DNA of 64,000 nucleotides from CAYXFD01 sp964464175 (lineage in GTDB: Bacteria; Cloacimonadota; Cloacimonadia; Cloacimonadales; JAJBBL01), in NCBI GenBank assembly GCA_964464175.1, contig CAYXFD010000005.1:1-64000 (forward strand), read 5' to 3'. Below, one piece after another: positions 55,046 through 63,872 of the stretch. Each line of letters opens with the position of its first letter. The first letter of the stretch is position 1. Under the pieces are notes generated by a model. It was not told where the DNA came from. It made no database searches and was given only the letters and a program-made list of their open reading frames with translations. Position numbers and translations under genes: made by a program.

Positions 55046-56252
55046 TTTCCGAAATCTACCCCGTTACATAGCAGCAATGTCTCTTTTCATTCTGCTGCTA
55101 TTATCTCTCCTTTCCTGTTCCGCTGATGACCGTGCTAATTGGACGATCCTCATCTATATGGCTGCAGACAATGATCTCAGTCAACAGGCAAGGGAGGATA
55201 TTATCAAAATGGAGGAGGCTAATATCTCCTCTTCAGTCAATGTAATAGTGCAGTTAGACCCCAATCAGCAAAGTTCTGACCCTCAGGCAAGAAGATATAA
55301 GATTCACCATAACAACAATCCTGAGATAACTTCTCCGGTAATCGAATATCTTGGCGAGATTGACAGTGGAGATTATCGTTCCCTGGCAGATTTTGTCAAC
55401 TGGGGGGTAAGGAAATACCCTGCAAATCGTTTCGCTCTGGTAATCTGGTCACACGGTAATGGCTGGACAAGAGAGAACGAAGACACCTCACGCTGGATCT
55501 GCAGTGACAGTCATAGTATGAGCCAGATCGGTGTAGCCGATGGGGACTTCAAAAGAGCCTTTCAGCTTTTCCCTCACAAGCTGGATATTCTGATCATGGA
55601 TGCCTGTTTCATGCAGACCATCGAGGTCATTACAGAGGTTTATCAGTTCAATGATTACATTATTGCTTCCGGAAACAGTGTGCCCTACGAAGGATTTCCC
55701 TATAAAGATGTTCTGGAATTATGGAATACCTCAAGTTCACCCTATGTCCTGTCTCAATTCATTGTCGAAGAATATATCGCTTCTTATCTGCCTGGCGGCA
55801 GTCAAAATCCTTATGATTCCGAATTCCGGATAATGTGCTCCGCTGTCCATACCAATCAGTATTCCTCCTTGCTCACGCTCATTAAGGAATTCTCTCAAAA
55901 ATGGCAGCATATCGCTTCTCAGGATTTTGTCCGGACCGCCCGGGAGAACTCTTACGCTTTCAATTATCCTCAATCCGATGTTGATATTCGGGATTTCTTT
56001 ACAAACCTATCTGAACAGACTGATGATCAGGAACTGAAAAAGGATGTTAACAGGATTCTTGATTCTCTCAATAGTATCTTCATAGCAGAACTTTCCCTCA
56101 ACCTCCCTCCCAATACCGGAACAGCTACAATCTGGTTTCCTGTTCATGATTATAACTATACCGGCAGCATTGATCTCTATTCCGAACTCGACTTTGCTCA
56201 AACAGACTGGACTCTTTTCTTAAAGAGCTTTCTGGAAATTGAATCCCAATAA
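55029..56252 (+). CDS. Clostripain-family (C11) cysteine peptidase lipoprotein
   Basis: 407 residues from ATG 55029; ATG 55077 is an alternative with no better ribosome site. The signal ends in a lipobox (SLLSC), so it is likely a lipid-anchored envelope protein. The catalytic His (H142 in WSHGNGW) and Cys (C193 in DACFMQ) are both present. The family cuts after arginine or lysine. The C-terminus (about 350-407) is beta-rich. Confidence 0.92.
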   Translation: MSSSTNFRNLPRYIAAMSLFILLLLSLLSCSADDRANWTILIYMAADNDLSQQAREDIIKMEEANISSSVNVIVQLDPNQQSSDPQARRYKIHHNNNPEITSPVIEYLGEIDSGDYRSLADFVNWGVRKYPANRFALVIWSHGNGWTRENEDTSRWICSDSHSMSQIGVADGDFKRAFQLFPHKLDILIMDACFMQTIEVITEVYQFNDYIIASGNSVPYEGFPYKDVLELWNTSSSPYVLSQFIVEEYIASYLPGGSQNPYDSEFRIMCSAVHTNQYSSLLTLIKEFSQKWQHIASQDFVRTARENSYAFNYPQSDVDIRDFFTNLSEQTDDQELKKDVNRILDSLNSIFIAELSLNLPPNTGTATIWFPVHDYNYTGSIDLYSELDFAQTDWTLFLKSFLEIESQ

Positions 56253-56745
56253 ATAAGAGTTGAAGAAGGATCCAGGTTATACACGATGATTATCAAACCT
56301 CTGCACTCCCCTTTTTATTGCTTTTATCCACAGCTGCCCTTATTTTAATCCACCCTTTTAACTCCCGGATTCGACCTGAAGTGATGATAAATATAAGCTA
56401 TATCAAATGTTAGAACTCCTTACTTCCTTGTGGATAAGTTGTGCATAAAGATAATAAAACTTGCCAAATTATAAACCATATTCTTGCCTATCATTGACTT
56501 AGCGGAATCACGCTCTTTGCCGGTTTTGTGTATAACTCTCTGGGTATTACTCTAATTCACTGTCGGTAAGATAGTTAGAAGTATTATTCAGTTTATCGGA
56601 CTCTATCTCCTAAAATATGCTCTAAAAGAAAAACCTTGAATATCAAAGATCTCCGCTTCTTCTTTCTCTTGACATTTTACCCCTGTTGCAGTTATAATGA
56701 TAATAGAGAAATCGCTATCACACTCTTTTTTAGACGGGAGGTTTT
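56253..56745. other. Intergenic region before phosphoglycerate kinase
   Basis: 493 bases. Apart from the promoter at 56669-56698 I see nothing: no repeat shared with elsewhere, no RNA gene and no frame with a ribosome site longer than 20 codons. Confidence 0.5.
56669..56698 (+). promoter_or_regulatory. Strong sigma-70-type promoter of pgk
   Basis: TTGACA (56669-56674), an 18-base spacer and TATAAT (56693-56698), both boxes perfect, 48 bases before the start codon. The GGGAGG ribosome site follows. Confidence 0.7.
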
Positions 56746-58056
56746 ATGAGTAGAGTTTTGAACAATATCTCAAAAATTCAGGATGCAGATCTTAACGGTA
56801 AAATTGTACTGATCCGTGTCGATCATAATGTAGTTAAAGACGGCATTATCAAAGATCCTTTCCGGATAGATATTACCTTTGCTACCCTATTCAATATCCT
56901 CGCCAAAGGGGGGAAGCTTATCCTGATGAGTCATGTCGGCAGACCTAAGGACAAGAAAACCGGAGATATAAAAGCCTCAGATAAAACAGCGGTTCAACCG
57001 ATCGTGGAATATCTGAAGAAGAAACTTCATCTCGAGTTTAAGATCCCGGAATTCAACCGAACCGAGAAAGATGGCCTGGAATGGAATGATTCTTCTATCA
57101 AGGAACTTATCTCCTCTTTACGTGAGGGAAAAATCAACGGTATCTACCTCCCCAATACCAGATGGTTCAAAGGTGAGGAAGACAAAGGCGATCTTGCTGC
57201 CGAGTTCGCTCAACAGTTAGCGAAAATTGCCGATGTCTATGTTAATGATGCTTTCGGTTCCTGGCAGCCACACGTCTCTACCGTAGGAATTACTGAACAC
57301 CTCCCCTCCTATGCCGGCATTCTTATGCAAAAAGAGATCCGGAATCTGGATAACATCTTCTCTCCGGAAAGACCCTTTCTGGCTGTAGTTGCCGGTTCGA
57401 AATTCGATACGAAGATCGGACCGCTTCGTGCTCTCTTAGAGAAGGCAGACTATCTGATGCTCGGGGGTATTATCTATAACGCTTATCTGGCAGCCAAGTA
57501 TGATCTCGAGATTGAAGGATTATCTCAGGATGATATTGAAGCGGCAAAAGAATTCCTGAAATTCAGCCGACAGTATAAAGACAAGATAATTGAACCCTCG
57601 GTAGTGATCGAATCTGACTCTTTAGAGGGGAAATTCGAAGGAAAATATCGTAAGGTTGACATCCGTAAGCTTTCTTCCGGAGATAAGTTGAAATATATTC
57701 TCGATGCTGCACCGGAATCTTTTGCAGAAGAAAAAGTCAAAGTGATCATCAGTAAGGCAAAATCGGTGTTTATCAATGCTGTTATGGGGTTGACTCCCCA
57801 CTTTACCGAAGGGACTGTTGCTCTCCTTAATGCTGTAGCTGACAATAACGAAGCTTTTAAAATGTTAGCCGGCGGTGATACGCTGCAGGAATTCAGAATT
57901 CTCTGCCCCGGAAAATATCTGGCAGCTCTGGATGATTCTCAGTATTATTTCTTTTCCGGAGGGGGTACGATTCTTACAGCTATCGAGCAGAATTCTGCCG
58001 AAGGCTTAAAACCGGTAAAGGTTTTGCTGGTTGCTCAAAATGATGATAAACGGTAG
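56746..58056 (+). CDS. pgk: Phosphoglycerate kinase, divergent
   Basis: 436 residues, longer than the usual 390-400. It makes ATP from 1,3-bisphosphoglycerate. The fold is clear, but several signature motifs are altered: RVDFNVP reads RVDHNVV (D26, N28 kept), LENxRF reads LPNTRW, and GGAKVSDKI reads AGSKFDTKI. The ATP-site lysine, NDAFG, AGGDT and FFSGGG regions remain. It may be a second, divergent PGK; a standard copy could lie elsewhere. Confidence 0.88.
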   Translation: MSRVLNNISKIQDADLNGKIVLIRVDHNVVKDGIIKDPFRIDITFATLFNILAKGGKLILMSHVGRPKDKKTGDIKASDKTAVQPIVEYLKKKLHLEFKIPEFNRTEKDGLEWNDSSIKELISSLREGKINGIYLPNTRWFKGEEDKGDLAAEFAQQLAKIADVYVNDAFGSWQPHVSTVGITEHLPSYAGILMQKEIRNLDNIFSPERPFLAVVAGSKFDTKIGPLRALLEKADYLMLGGIIYNAYLAAKYDLEIEGLSQDDIEAAKEFLKFSRQYKDKIIEPSVVIESDSLEGKFEGKYRKVDIRKLSSGDKLKYILDAAPESFAEEKVKVIISKAKSVFINAVMGLTPHFTEGTVALLNAVADNNEAFKMLAGGDTLQEFRILCPGKYLAALDDSQYYFFSGGGTILTAIEQNSAEGLKPVKVLLVAQNDDKR

Positions 58057-58174
58057 TATCTTGTCTGTTTCAAAAAGGCTTTCCGGTACAGTTTGTCTTC
58101 CGGGCATAGATCTTAGTTCACAAAATCTCTTTGATAACTAAGAGTTTTTATTATATTGACAATAAAGATTTAGG

Positions 58175-59299
58175 ATGATGTGTAATATGAATCAGAGTTT
58201 GCCAAAACTGAAAATTGCTGATCTTGAGGTAAATATTCCTATCATTCAAGGTGGAATGGGGGTTGGAGTCTCTTTGTCCGGTTTAGCTTCTGCTGTAGCT
58301 AACGAAGGGGCAGTCGGAGTAATTGCTGCTGCCGGAATAGGTATGCTTGAACCTGATTTTAACATACATTTCAAAGCGGCGAATCAGAGAGTTTTAGCCA
58401 AAGAGATAAGAAATGCCAAGAAGTTGACTGACGGTGTTGTCGGTGTTAATCTCATGTTAGCTTCTTCCGATTTCGATGATCTGATCCTGGTCGCCGTCGA
58501 TGAAGGGACAGATATCGTCTTTCTCGGTGCCGGTCTCGCCTTGAAGAGACCAACTACAATAGCGGTAGAACGGATGGCAGAAGTTCATACCAAGTATTGT
58601 CCGATCGTTTCTTCACCCCGGGCAGCTAAGATAATTTTTGAGTACTGGGATAAGCACTTTGGTTTCATTCCGGATGCTATTGTTGTGGAAGGACCTTTAG
58701 CCGGAGGACATCTTGGCTTTAAGAAACATCAGATTGATGATCCTCAATACTCTTTAGAAAATTTGATCTCAGAAATTATTCCGTTGATAAAGACCTTTGA
58801 GGATAAATACTCTAAGAATGTTCCTGTTATTGCTGCGGGCGGTATCTATACCGGTGCTGATATCTACAAATTCATGAAGTTAGGGGTACAGGGAGTACAG
58901 ATGGGAACCCGGTTTGCCGCCACTCATGAGTCTGACGCCTCGATTAAGTTCAAAGAAGCATATATTGAATGCCGGAAGGAAGATCTCGTTATCATAGAAA
59001 GTCCTGTCGGAATGCCCGGGAGAGCAATTTTTAACAAGTTCTTAAGTGACGTCGCGAGGGGGGTAAAGAAACCTGTCAACTGCCCCTGGAAATGTTTAAA
59101 AACGTGTGATTACCGGGTAGTACCGTATTGCATTGCCGATGCCTTGACCAAAGCGAAAAGAGGCAACTTCAATGATGGGTTCTGTTTTGCGGGAGCAAAT
59201 GCGTATCGGACAGAAAAGATCCTCTCGGTCAAAGAATTGATCGCAACTTTGACCGCAGAGTATGAAGCGGCTGCTGCTGCCGACCTGCAAGAGAGATGA
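58175..59299 (+). CDS. Nitronate monooxygenase-like flavoprotein (NPD family)
   Basis: 374 residues. A TIM-barrel FMN protein: IIQGGMGVGVS at the start, LAGGHLG near 180 and AAGGIYTG with MGTRFAATHES near 230-260. Near 308-317 a cysteine group (NCPWKCLKTC) occurs, as in a subset of clostridial-type members. Several adjacent starts exist (58175, 58178, 58187); spacing from AGGA favours 58187. The exact reaction is open (nitronate oxidation, enoyl reduction, or other). Confidence 0.88.
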   Translation: MMCNMNQSLPKLKIADLEVNIPIIQGGMGVGVSLSGLASAVANEGAVGVIAAAGIGMLEPDFNIHFKAANQRVLAKEIRNAKKLTDGVVGVNLMLASSDFDDLILVAVDEGTDIVFLGAGLALKRPTTIAVERMAEVHTKYCPIVSSPRAAKIIFEYWDKHFGFIPDAIVVEGPLAGGHLGFKKHQIDDPQYSLENLISEIIPLIKTFEDKYSKNVPVIAAGGIYTGADIYKFMKLGVQGVQMGTRFAATHESDASIKFKEAYIECRKEDLVIIESPVGMPGRAIFNKFLSDVARGVKKPVNCPWKCLKTCDYRVVPYCIADALTKAKRGNFNDGFCFAGANAYRTEKILSVKELIATLTAEYEAAAAADLQER

Positions 59300-59300
59300 T

Positions 59301-59340
59301 CAGTCAATACCGCTTGCACAATTTGACTGGTGTTTTTTTA
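59301..59340 (+). terminator. Intrinsic terminator of the flavoprotein gene
   Basis: CAGTCAA (59301-59307) and TTGACTG (59323-59329) form a 7-bp stem, followed by GTGTTTTTTTATC. It starts one base after the stop codon. Confidence 0.75.
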
Positions 59341-59433
59341 TCTTGAATTATCAGTACCTATCTTTTTTCCATAAACGCTTAACACACTTGTCCCAGCCCA
59401 TTTCCTGGCTGCTATACACTCACTTTCTAAGGT

Positions 59434-59907
59434 TTAAGAGTTATTGAGTTTATCCGCAAACTCCTTTATTTTGTCTTCAAAGAAGACCGAGGCACTCTTC
59501 TTTACCCCTACTATCCTAACGATCAATCTGTCCAGAAAGCTGAATTTTTGCAGATCATATTCATATCCGAGATTCGCTTTGACAACTGCTCTTTCGTAAA
59601 GTTCCGGCGTGAAATTCTTCCGGAGATATGAGTCGATACTCTCTTTTTTATCAGTACCGGCACAGACAAAGAGCCCTATTCGTTTCTTGCCAAGCTCCGA
59701 TAGATTGTGCTTCAGGAATTGCTTCATCTCCTTTTGCACACTTCCTGCATAAATTGAGCCCCCCAGGATCACTGTCTCAAATCCGGAATAATCGGGTTTG
59801 CTTTTAACATCGGCAATAACCGCTTCCCCTTTCAGATGAGCTTTTAATTTTATCGCCGCTTTCCCGACACTACCGTATTTTGTCGAATAGATTATTATGG
59901 TTTTCAT
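59434..59907 (-). CDS. Flavodoxin-domain protein (HemG-like)
   Basis: 157 residues. The FMN phosphate loop is YSTKYGS (7-13), and VILGGSIYAG follows. Similar to flavodoxin-5 / HemG protoporphyrinogen dehydrogenase, but with no haem genes near; a general flavin electron carrier is as likely. GGAGG precedes the ATG. Confidence 0.85.
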   Translation of the reverse strand: MKTIIIYSTKYGSVGKAAIKLKAHLKGEAVIADVKSKPDYSGFETVILGGSIYAGSVQKEMKQFLKHNLSELGKKRIGLFVCAGTDKKESIDSYLRKNFTPELYERAVVKANLGYEYDLQKFSFLDRLIVRIVGVKKSASVFFEDKIKEFADKLNNS

Positions 59908-60009
59908 GCTACCTCCGTAAATCTTTGTTTTTTTCTTCGGATCAGATAACTAAAAAAAGCCTCTTAATAATCTGAACAGAGAGAAGATCACCGGACCGGC
60001 TTATGAGAC

Positions 60010-60729
60010 CTAATCCTTTTCTCCTTTCCCGATCTCTTCATCCCAGTACTCATTGGCTCTTTTCATATACTCATCATCACTTATCAGCTCAAGATGGATA
60101 TCTTTAACCGTATCCTCACTGACCTGACCCGCAGTAACCATTTCCCGCCCTGCTTTTTTCAAGGCTTCATTAAACTTCTTCACCCTGCTCATCAATTCTT
60201 CACCATGCTCTGCCGCAGCACCGAGAACCTCTCCCGAATTGCGGTAAACCTCCAGCACCATATTCTGCATTCCGGCATAAGCTTTGAGAAAATCGAAATT
60301 ATGTTCCCCCGGAAAACCGGAGTTAGCTACATAGAATTGACGGGGAAAGCGTTTTAACCGCCCCTCGTGATAGAAAGAACCATCTTCATTCTTGTGAATA
60401 TGAGGAGTCGCAAGAGGCAGAAGCCTGTCGGTGAAATTCTTTAGAAGACCGGTCATCAGCATTCCGTAAACCGGAGTTGCCAGACCGGCAAAATCGGACC
60501 CCAGAAACAGATTCATTAATTCCGGCATATCATCCTTGATCGTGCAAATCCCGGGAGTCTTCCCCCAGCAATCGAAACAACCACGGCACTGTTTAATGTC
60601 TTTTTCAACCAGAAATATCTCTTCTGTTTCTGCTCCTGCTTCTTCTGCACCGGTCAGTATCTGGGCAACTATCTTGTGACTGTTGCTCTCCCTTCCCCGG
60701 GGACTGCCGTTAAATACCGTTACTTTCAT
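60010..60729 (-). CDS. Flavodoxin-like NAD(P)H:FMN oxidoreductase family protein
   Basis: 239 residues. NGSPRGRESNS (8-18) binds FMN. CRGCFDCWGKTPGIC (48-62) has four cysteines that could hold an iron-sulfur cluster or zinc, and TPVYGMLMTGLLKNFTDR is typical of the family. A C-terminal helical extension follows. Iron-sulfur flavoprotein-like electron transfer is likely; the partner is unknown. Confidence 0.87.
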   Translation of the reverse strand: MKVTVFNGSPRGRESNSHKIVAQILTGAEEAGAETEEIFLVEKDIKQCRGCFDCWGKTPGICTIKDDMPELMNLFLGSDFAGLATPVYGMLMTGLLKNFTDRLLPLATPHIHKNEDGSFYHEGRLKRFPRQFYVANSGFPGEHNFDFLKAYAGMQNMVLEVYRNSGEVLGAAAEHGEELMSRVKKFNEALKKAGREMVTAGQVSEDTVKDIHLELISDDEYMKRANEYWDEEIGKGEKD

Positions 60730-61217
60730 CTTAATGTTCTCCTCTGATCTGCTATGTTTTATAAAGAATTATCCTGTTGAAACTCTTTCAGATTATTCAT
60801 TACCATTTTCCGGTCAATTATTATTTGATCCCGCCTCCGCTAAAGCATTGTTTTAACCTTTTTCTTGCTCATATTGAACCGCCTTAGACCGTTAATCTAA
60901 AGAACCAATATGATATATTACATACTTATGTAAAGCTGTATTCACCTATTTACTACTATTTAGTTAAGATATTTATTGGGTAGCGTCTTTTAGGTAGTCA
61001 TATAAAGGTGTTGAAAGCTTTTGTATAGGGTTTTAAATATATGGTGTTGGATGGTAAAAATCAGATGTCAATCTGAGATAAGGGAGCCGGCAGAAAGAAC
61101 TCGCCCACTTTTTTATAAGGATAACAAGACAAAAATCAATTATAGATTGATTTCGTTATGAACAGTCTCAGCATTGTTCAGAAGGGATGCTGCTGAATTT
61201 CCAGACGGAAAACCTTA

Positions 61218-61237
61218 CAAGGGCAGGGACGCCCTTG
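61218..61237. repeat. Third copy of the CAAGGGC hairpin
   Basis: Same 20 bases as at 47-66 and 522-541: CAAGGGC, loop AGGGAC, GCCCTTG. Flanks differ except for TTAC after it. Confidence 0.85.
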
Positions 61238-61278
61238 TTACATCATCGCTGCCCTTCCTTAGGCTTATCTTTTCGTAG

Positions 61279-61319
61279 AACAAGTTGGTAACTTGTTTCC
61301 GCAATTTACCAAATTGCGG
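61279..61319. repeat. Twin hairpins with complementary loops
   Basis: AACAAGTT-GGT-AACTTGTT (61279-61297) is followed after one base by CCGCAATTT-ACC-AAATTGCGG (61299-61319). Both stems are perfect (8 and 9 bp), and the loops GGT and ACC are complementary. Confidence 0.75.
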
Positions 61320-61652
61320 TACATCTCCCTGCTGACTCTCTTTTCTGTACTTCGTAGGGATGGTTGATGAACCGCCCTCTTCTTGCTTCCCTTCCGCAGG
61401 CTTTTCTCTTTTCTTCCAGCTATCGTTCATTTGTTTTTTTTTGATCTTTACAGCTTGCTTTTCTTCCGTTGGTGCATCTGAATGTCTTTGCTTGCTTGGG
61501 TGGCGGGTGGGAATAGATAAGACTTTTCCATCTTGCTATCCTTCCGCAGGCTTTTCCTTTTCTTCATAGCTTCACTTCCTCAGGCTTTTATTTTCTTTTT
61601 CTTTCCGGCATTAAAAGTAACGGTGATGAAAAAACCGTACGAGAATATGCTT

Positions 61653-61676
61653 CGGAGCTACTGTTCGACGAACGAA
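61653..61676. repeat. 24-base block shared with the 5' repeat region
   Basis: Matches 163-186 at 23 of 24 bases (CGGAGCTACTGT, then Y, then CGACGAACGAA). Confidence 0.7.
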
Positions 61677-61752
61677 GTGAGGAGTTTAGTGGAGAAGCTT
61701 ATTCGAGAAGGTTTTGCACCGTTAGCTTTTACGCCGGCGGATTTTCTTTGCT

Positions 61753-61782
61753 TCTTTCTTTTCTCCGCCGAAAAGAAAGAAG
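61753..61782. repeat. Polypyrimidine hairpin repeat, second copy
   Basis: TTCTTTCTTTTC and GAAAAGAAAGAA flank TCCGCC. Related to the hairpin at 732-761. Confidence 0.75.
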
Positions 61783-61897
61783 GTATAATATGAATATGAT
61801 ATGCATCTTTCTACATGCTGCGCCTCCCGCAAGCTTTGCTGTCTTTCCTTCGAAGCTTGGCTGCCAATGGTCATGCTAAGCCTCCCGCAGGCTTTTC

Positions 61898-61939
61898 TTT
61901 ATTTTCTTTTCTTTATTTTCTTTTCTTTATTTTCTTTTC
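61898..61939. repeat. Tandem repeat, three 14-base units
   Basis: Three exact copies of TTTATTTTCTTTTC in a row, within a longer T/C-only tract that ends at CTTTCCGGCATTA. Confidence 0.9.
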
Positions 61940-62092
61940 TTTTTCTTTCCGGCATTACAGCATTGTACATCACATAAACCACTCCCCCGTCCGAAAAAAA
62001 TTGACACTCATTGCCGGCTTTTGTTTTCATCTAAACAGGATAACTTCCGGAGAGATAACCTTCTCCTCCGATCAAATATCCAGGGAGAGTAT

Positions 62093-63724
62093 ATGAAATA
62101 TTGCCTGTTAATCCTGCTGTTAAGCTTAGCGGTTAATCTATTCCCTCAACCCCAGCCCCCGGTGCGGATGGTCGCTGAATGGGAACCTGCCTCCGGCACT
62201 CTCGTCCGCTGGCCCCTCGGTATTCCCTCCGAACTCGTTCAGGAACTCGCTGCAGATGATACCTTGTATGTTCTGGTGGCAGATACCGGCAGCCAGAATT
62301 CGGCAGCTTATACTTTCAGCAGCTGGGATGTGAACATGGATCATGTGGTCTTTATTGAAGCCCCGACAGATTCCCACTGGACAAGGGACTGGGGACCGGT
62401 AAGTGTTTTCGGCGGCAGTGGAGAATGGGGAATTGTGGATTTTATCTTTGAAGGTTATCCCTGGGTACCACCTCTCAGAAACAGGTGGCAGGATGACACT
62501 GCCGTTAACTCCGTTTTAGCAGATTTCTTTGCTGCCCCCCTGTATCAGATGCCTCTCTATTTCACCGGCGGAAATGTAATGACCGACGGATACGGTTCTG
62601 CCTTCTCCAGCCGGCAAATGCTGACTGAAAATCAACCTATTGCTGCTCCCCCTCAATTCTTTTCAACTGTCGAGACTTATACCGGCGTTTCCAATTACCA
62701 GATCGTCAGTAATTTCGAGTCTTATGGAATACAACACATCGATTGTGTAGCCAAACTTCTCAATGAAGAGACTGTCTTGATAAAAAGGCTTCCGCAATGG
62801 CATCCTGATTACAACAGAGTGGAGAGTGTCGCTTCGGAATTTGCAGCTATGACCTCCTGCTTCGGCAGACCTTATAAGATCATCCGCATCGATACGGCAA
62901 GTTATTCCGGTAATCATACGGCTGCTTACACCAATTCCCTTATCCTCAATAACAAGGTTTTAGTACCTCTCTTCGGAGTTGTCACTGATGCCGAAGCACT
63001 GCAGGTGTATGAACAGGCAATGCCCGGCTACGAAGTGATCGGCTTTAACTGGAGCGGCTGGTACAGTTACGATGCCCTCCACTGCCGGACTATGGGTATT
63101 TTCGACAGATATATGCTCCGCATTGCCCACAGACCGCTTGACCCTGAAATCCCCAATACTTCGCAAATCCTGATTTCAGCTGAAATCAGAGCTCATAGTA
63201 ACGAACCCCTTATTGATGAGGAAGTAAAAGTATTCTGGAAAACTGAGGACCTTGACTGGCACAGTATCGTTATGACCCCAGCCGGAGGAGATTCTCTCTC
63301 TGCCGTCATTCCGATGCCGGAACCGGAAACTATTATCAGCTATTATATCCAGGCTGCCGACGAATCGGGAAGGGTGGAAACTCTCCCCCGCACTGCCCCG
63401 GAAGCATGCTTTTCCATTACAGTCTATAGCGACACAACTGCTGCTGATGACTTGCTGCTACCTGCCCTCTTCACACTGCGAAACTATCCTAATCCTTTCA
63501 ATCCCGAAACTACGATAGAGATCGGGACAGACGTACGCAGTGAAGTGAGAATCGATGTCTTCAACATCAAAGGACAGAAGATTGCCACTGTTTATAATGG
63601 AGATTTGGAAACAGGATTGAACAGGTTTGTCTGGAATGCTGAAACTCAGAAATCAGGACTATACCTGATAAGAGTCTCTTCCCCGGATTTTTCCTTAACC
63701 CGGAAAGTCTTGCTGCTAAAGTGA
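62093..63724 (+). CDS. Exported peptidylarginine/agmatine deiminase-family enzyme with type IX-like tail
   Basis: 543 residues from ATG 62093, with AGGGAGAG 5-12 bases upstream; an ATG at 62021 is rejected. A signal peptide (1-19) precedes the deiminase domain (about 25-350). All catalytic residues of the Porphyromonas-type family are seen: D99 (RDWGP), H215 and D217 (HID), N281 (YTNS) and C331 (HCRTMG). An Ig-like part (about 370-455) and a sorting domain (NYPNPFNPET, ending RKVLLLK) follow. Secretion argues for protein or peptide arginine as substrate, rather than cytosolic agmatine. Confidence 0.9.
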   Translation: MKYCLLILLLSLAVNLFPQPQPPVRMVAEWEPASGTLVRWPLGIPSELVQELAADDTLYVLVADTGSQNSAAYTFSSWDVNMDHVVFIEAPTDSHWTRDWGPVSVFGGSGEWGIVDFIFEGYPWVPPLRNRWQDDTAVNSVLADFFAAPLYQMPLYFTGGNVMTDGYGSAFSSRQMLTENQPIAAPPQFFSTVETYTGVSNYQIVSNFESYGIQHIDCVAKLLNEETVLIKRLPQWHPDYNRVESVASEFAAMTSCFGRPYKIIRIDTASYSGNHTAAYTNSLILNNKVLVPLFGVVTDAEALQVYEQAMPGYEVIGFNWSGWYSYDALHCRTMGIFDRYMLRIAHRPLDPEIPNTSQILISAEIRAHSNEPLIDEEVKVFWKTEDLDWHSIVMTPAGGDSLSAVIPMPEPETIISYYIQAADESGRVETLPRTAPEACFSITVYSDTTAADDLLLPALFTLRNYPNPFNPETTIEIGTDVRSEVRIDVFNIKGQKIATVYNGDLETGLNRFVWNAETQKSGLYLIRVSSPDFSLTRKVLLLK

Positions 63725-63831
63725 TCTGACCGGTTCCATCTCCAATTTCTAAGATGTATAATGCCTTCCACAATCTATCACAGACTCCTTCTCGTAAATC
63801 TCAATAAAAACCAGTGTCTTTAGAATGGAGA

Positions 63832-63872
63832 GAATCTCAACAACAATTGAGCTTTCTGAGAGATTCAGTTTT
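63832..63872 (+). terminator. Possible terminator of the deiminase gene
   Basis: GAATCTC (63832-63838) and GAGATTC (63860-63866) pair around 21 bases, followed by AGTTTTTC. It overlaps the end of the convergent partial gene by a few bases. Confidence 0.4.

Larger units (their letters stand above)
61391..61905. repeat. Dispersed CCGCAGGCTTTTC-type motifs
   Basis: CTTCCGCAGGCTTTTC occurs at 61391 and 61541, with variants at about 61575 (CTTCCTCAGGCTTTTA), 61824 (CTCCCGCAAGCTTTGC) and 61882 (CTCCCGCAGGCTTTTC). Two are followed by CTTTCCGGCATTA blocks (about 61601 and 61945). All share one orientation. Confidence 0.6.
60730..62092. other. Gene-free, repeat-rich region
   Basis: 1.36 kb without a convincing gene. 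The open frames that cross 61215-62096 are low in complexity and run through hairpins and polypyrimidine tracts. Contents: shared hairpin at 61218, twin hairpins at 61279-61319, a 24-base block at 61653, a polypyrimidine hairpin at 61753, CCGCAGGCTTTTC-type motifs, and a 14-base tandem repeat. Confidence 0.75.

Noticed and set aside
61360..62096. Several open plus-strand frames
   Set aside because: Phenylalanine- and leucine-rich translations of polypyrimidine repeats; no ribosome sites and no protein-like composition.
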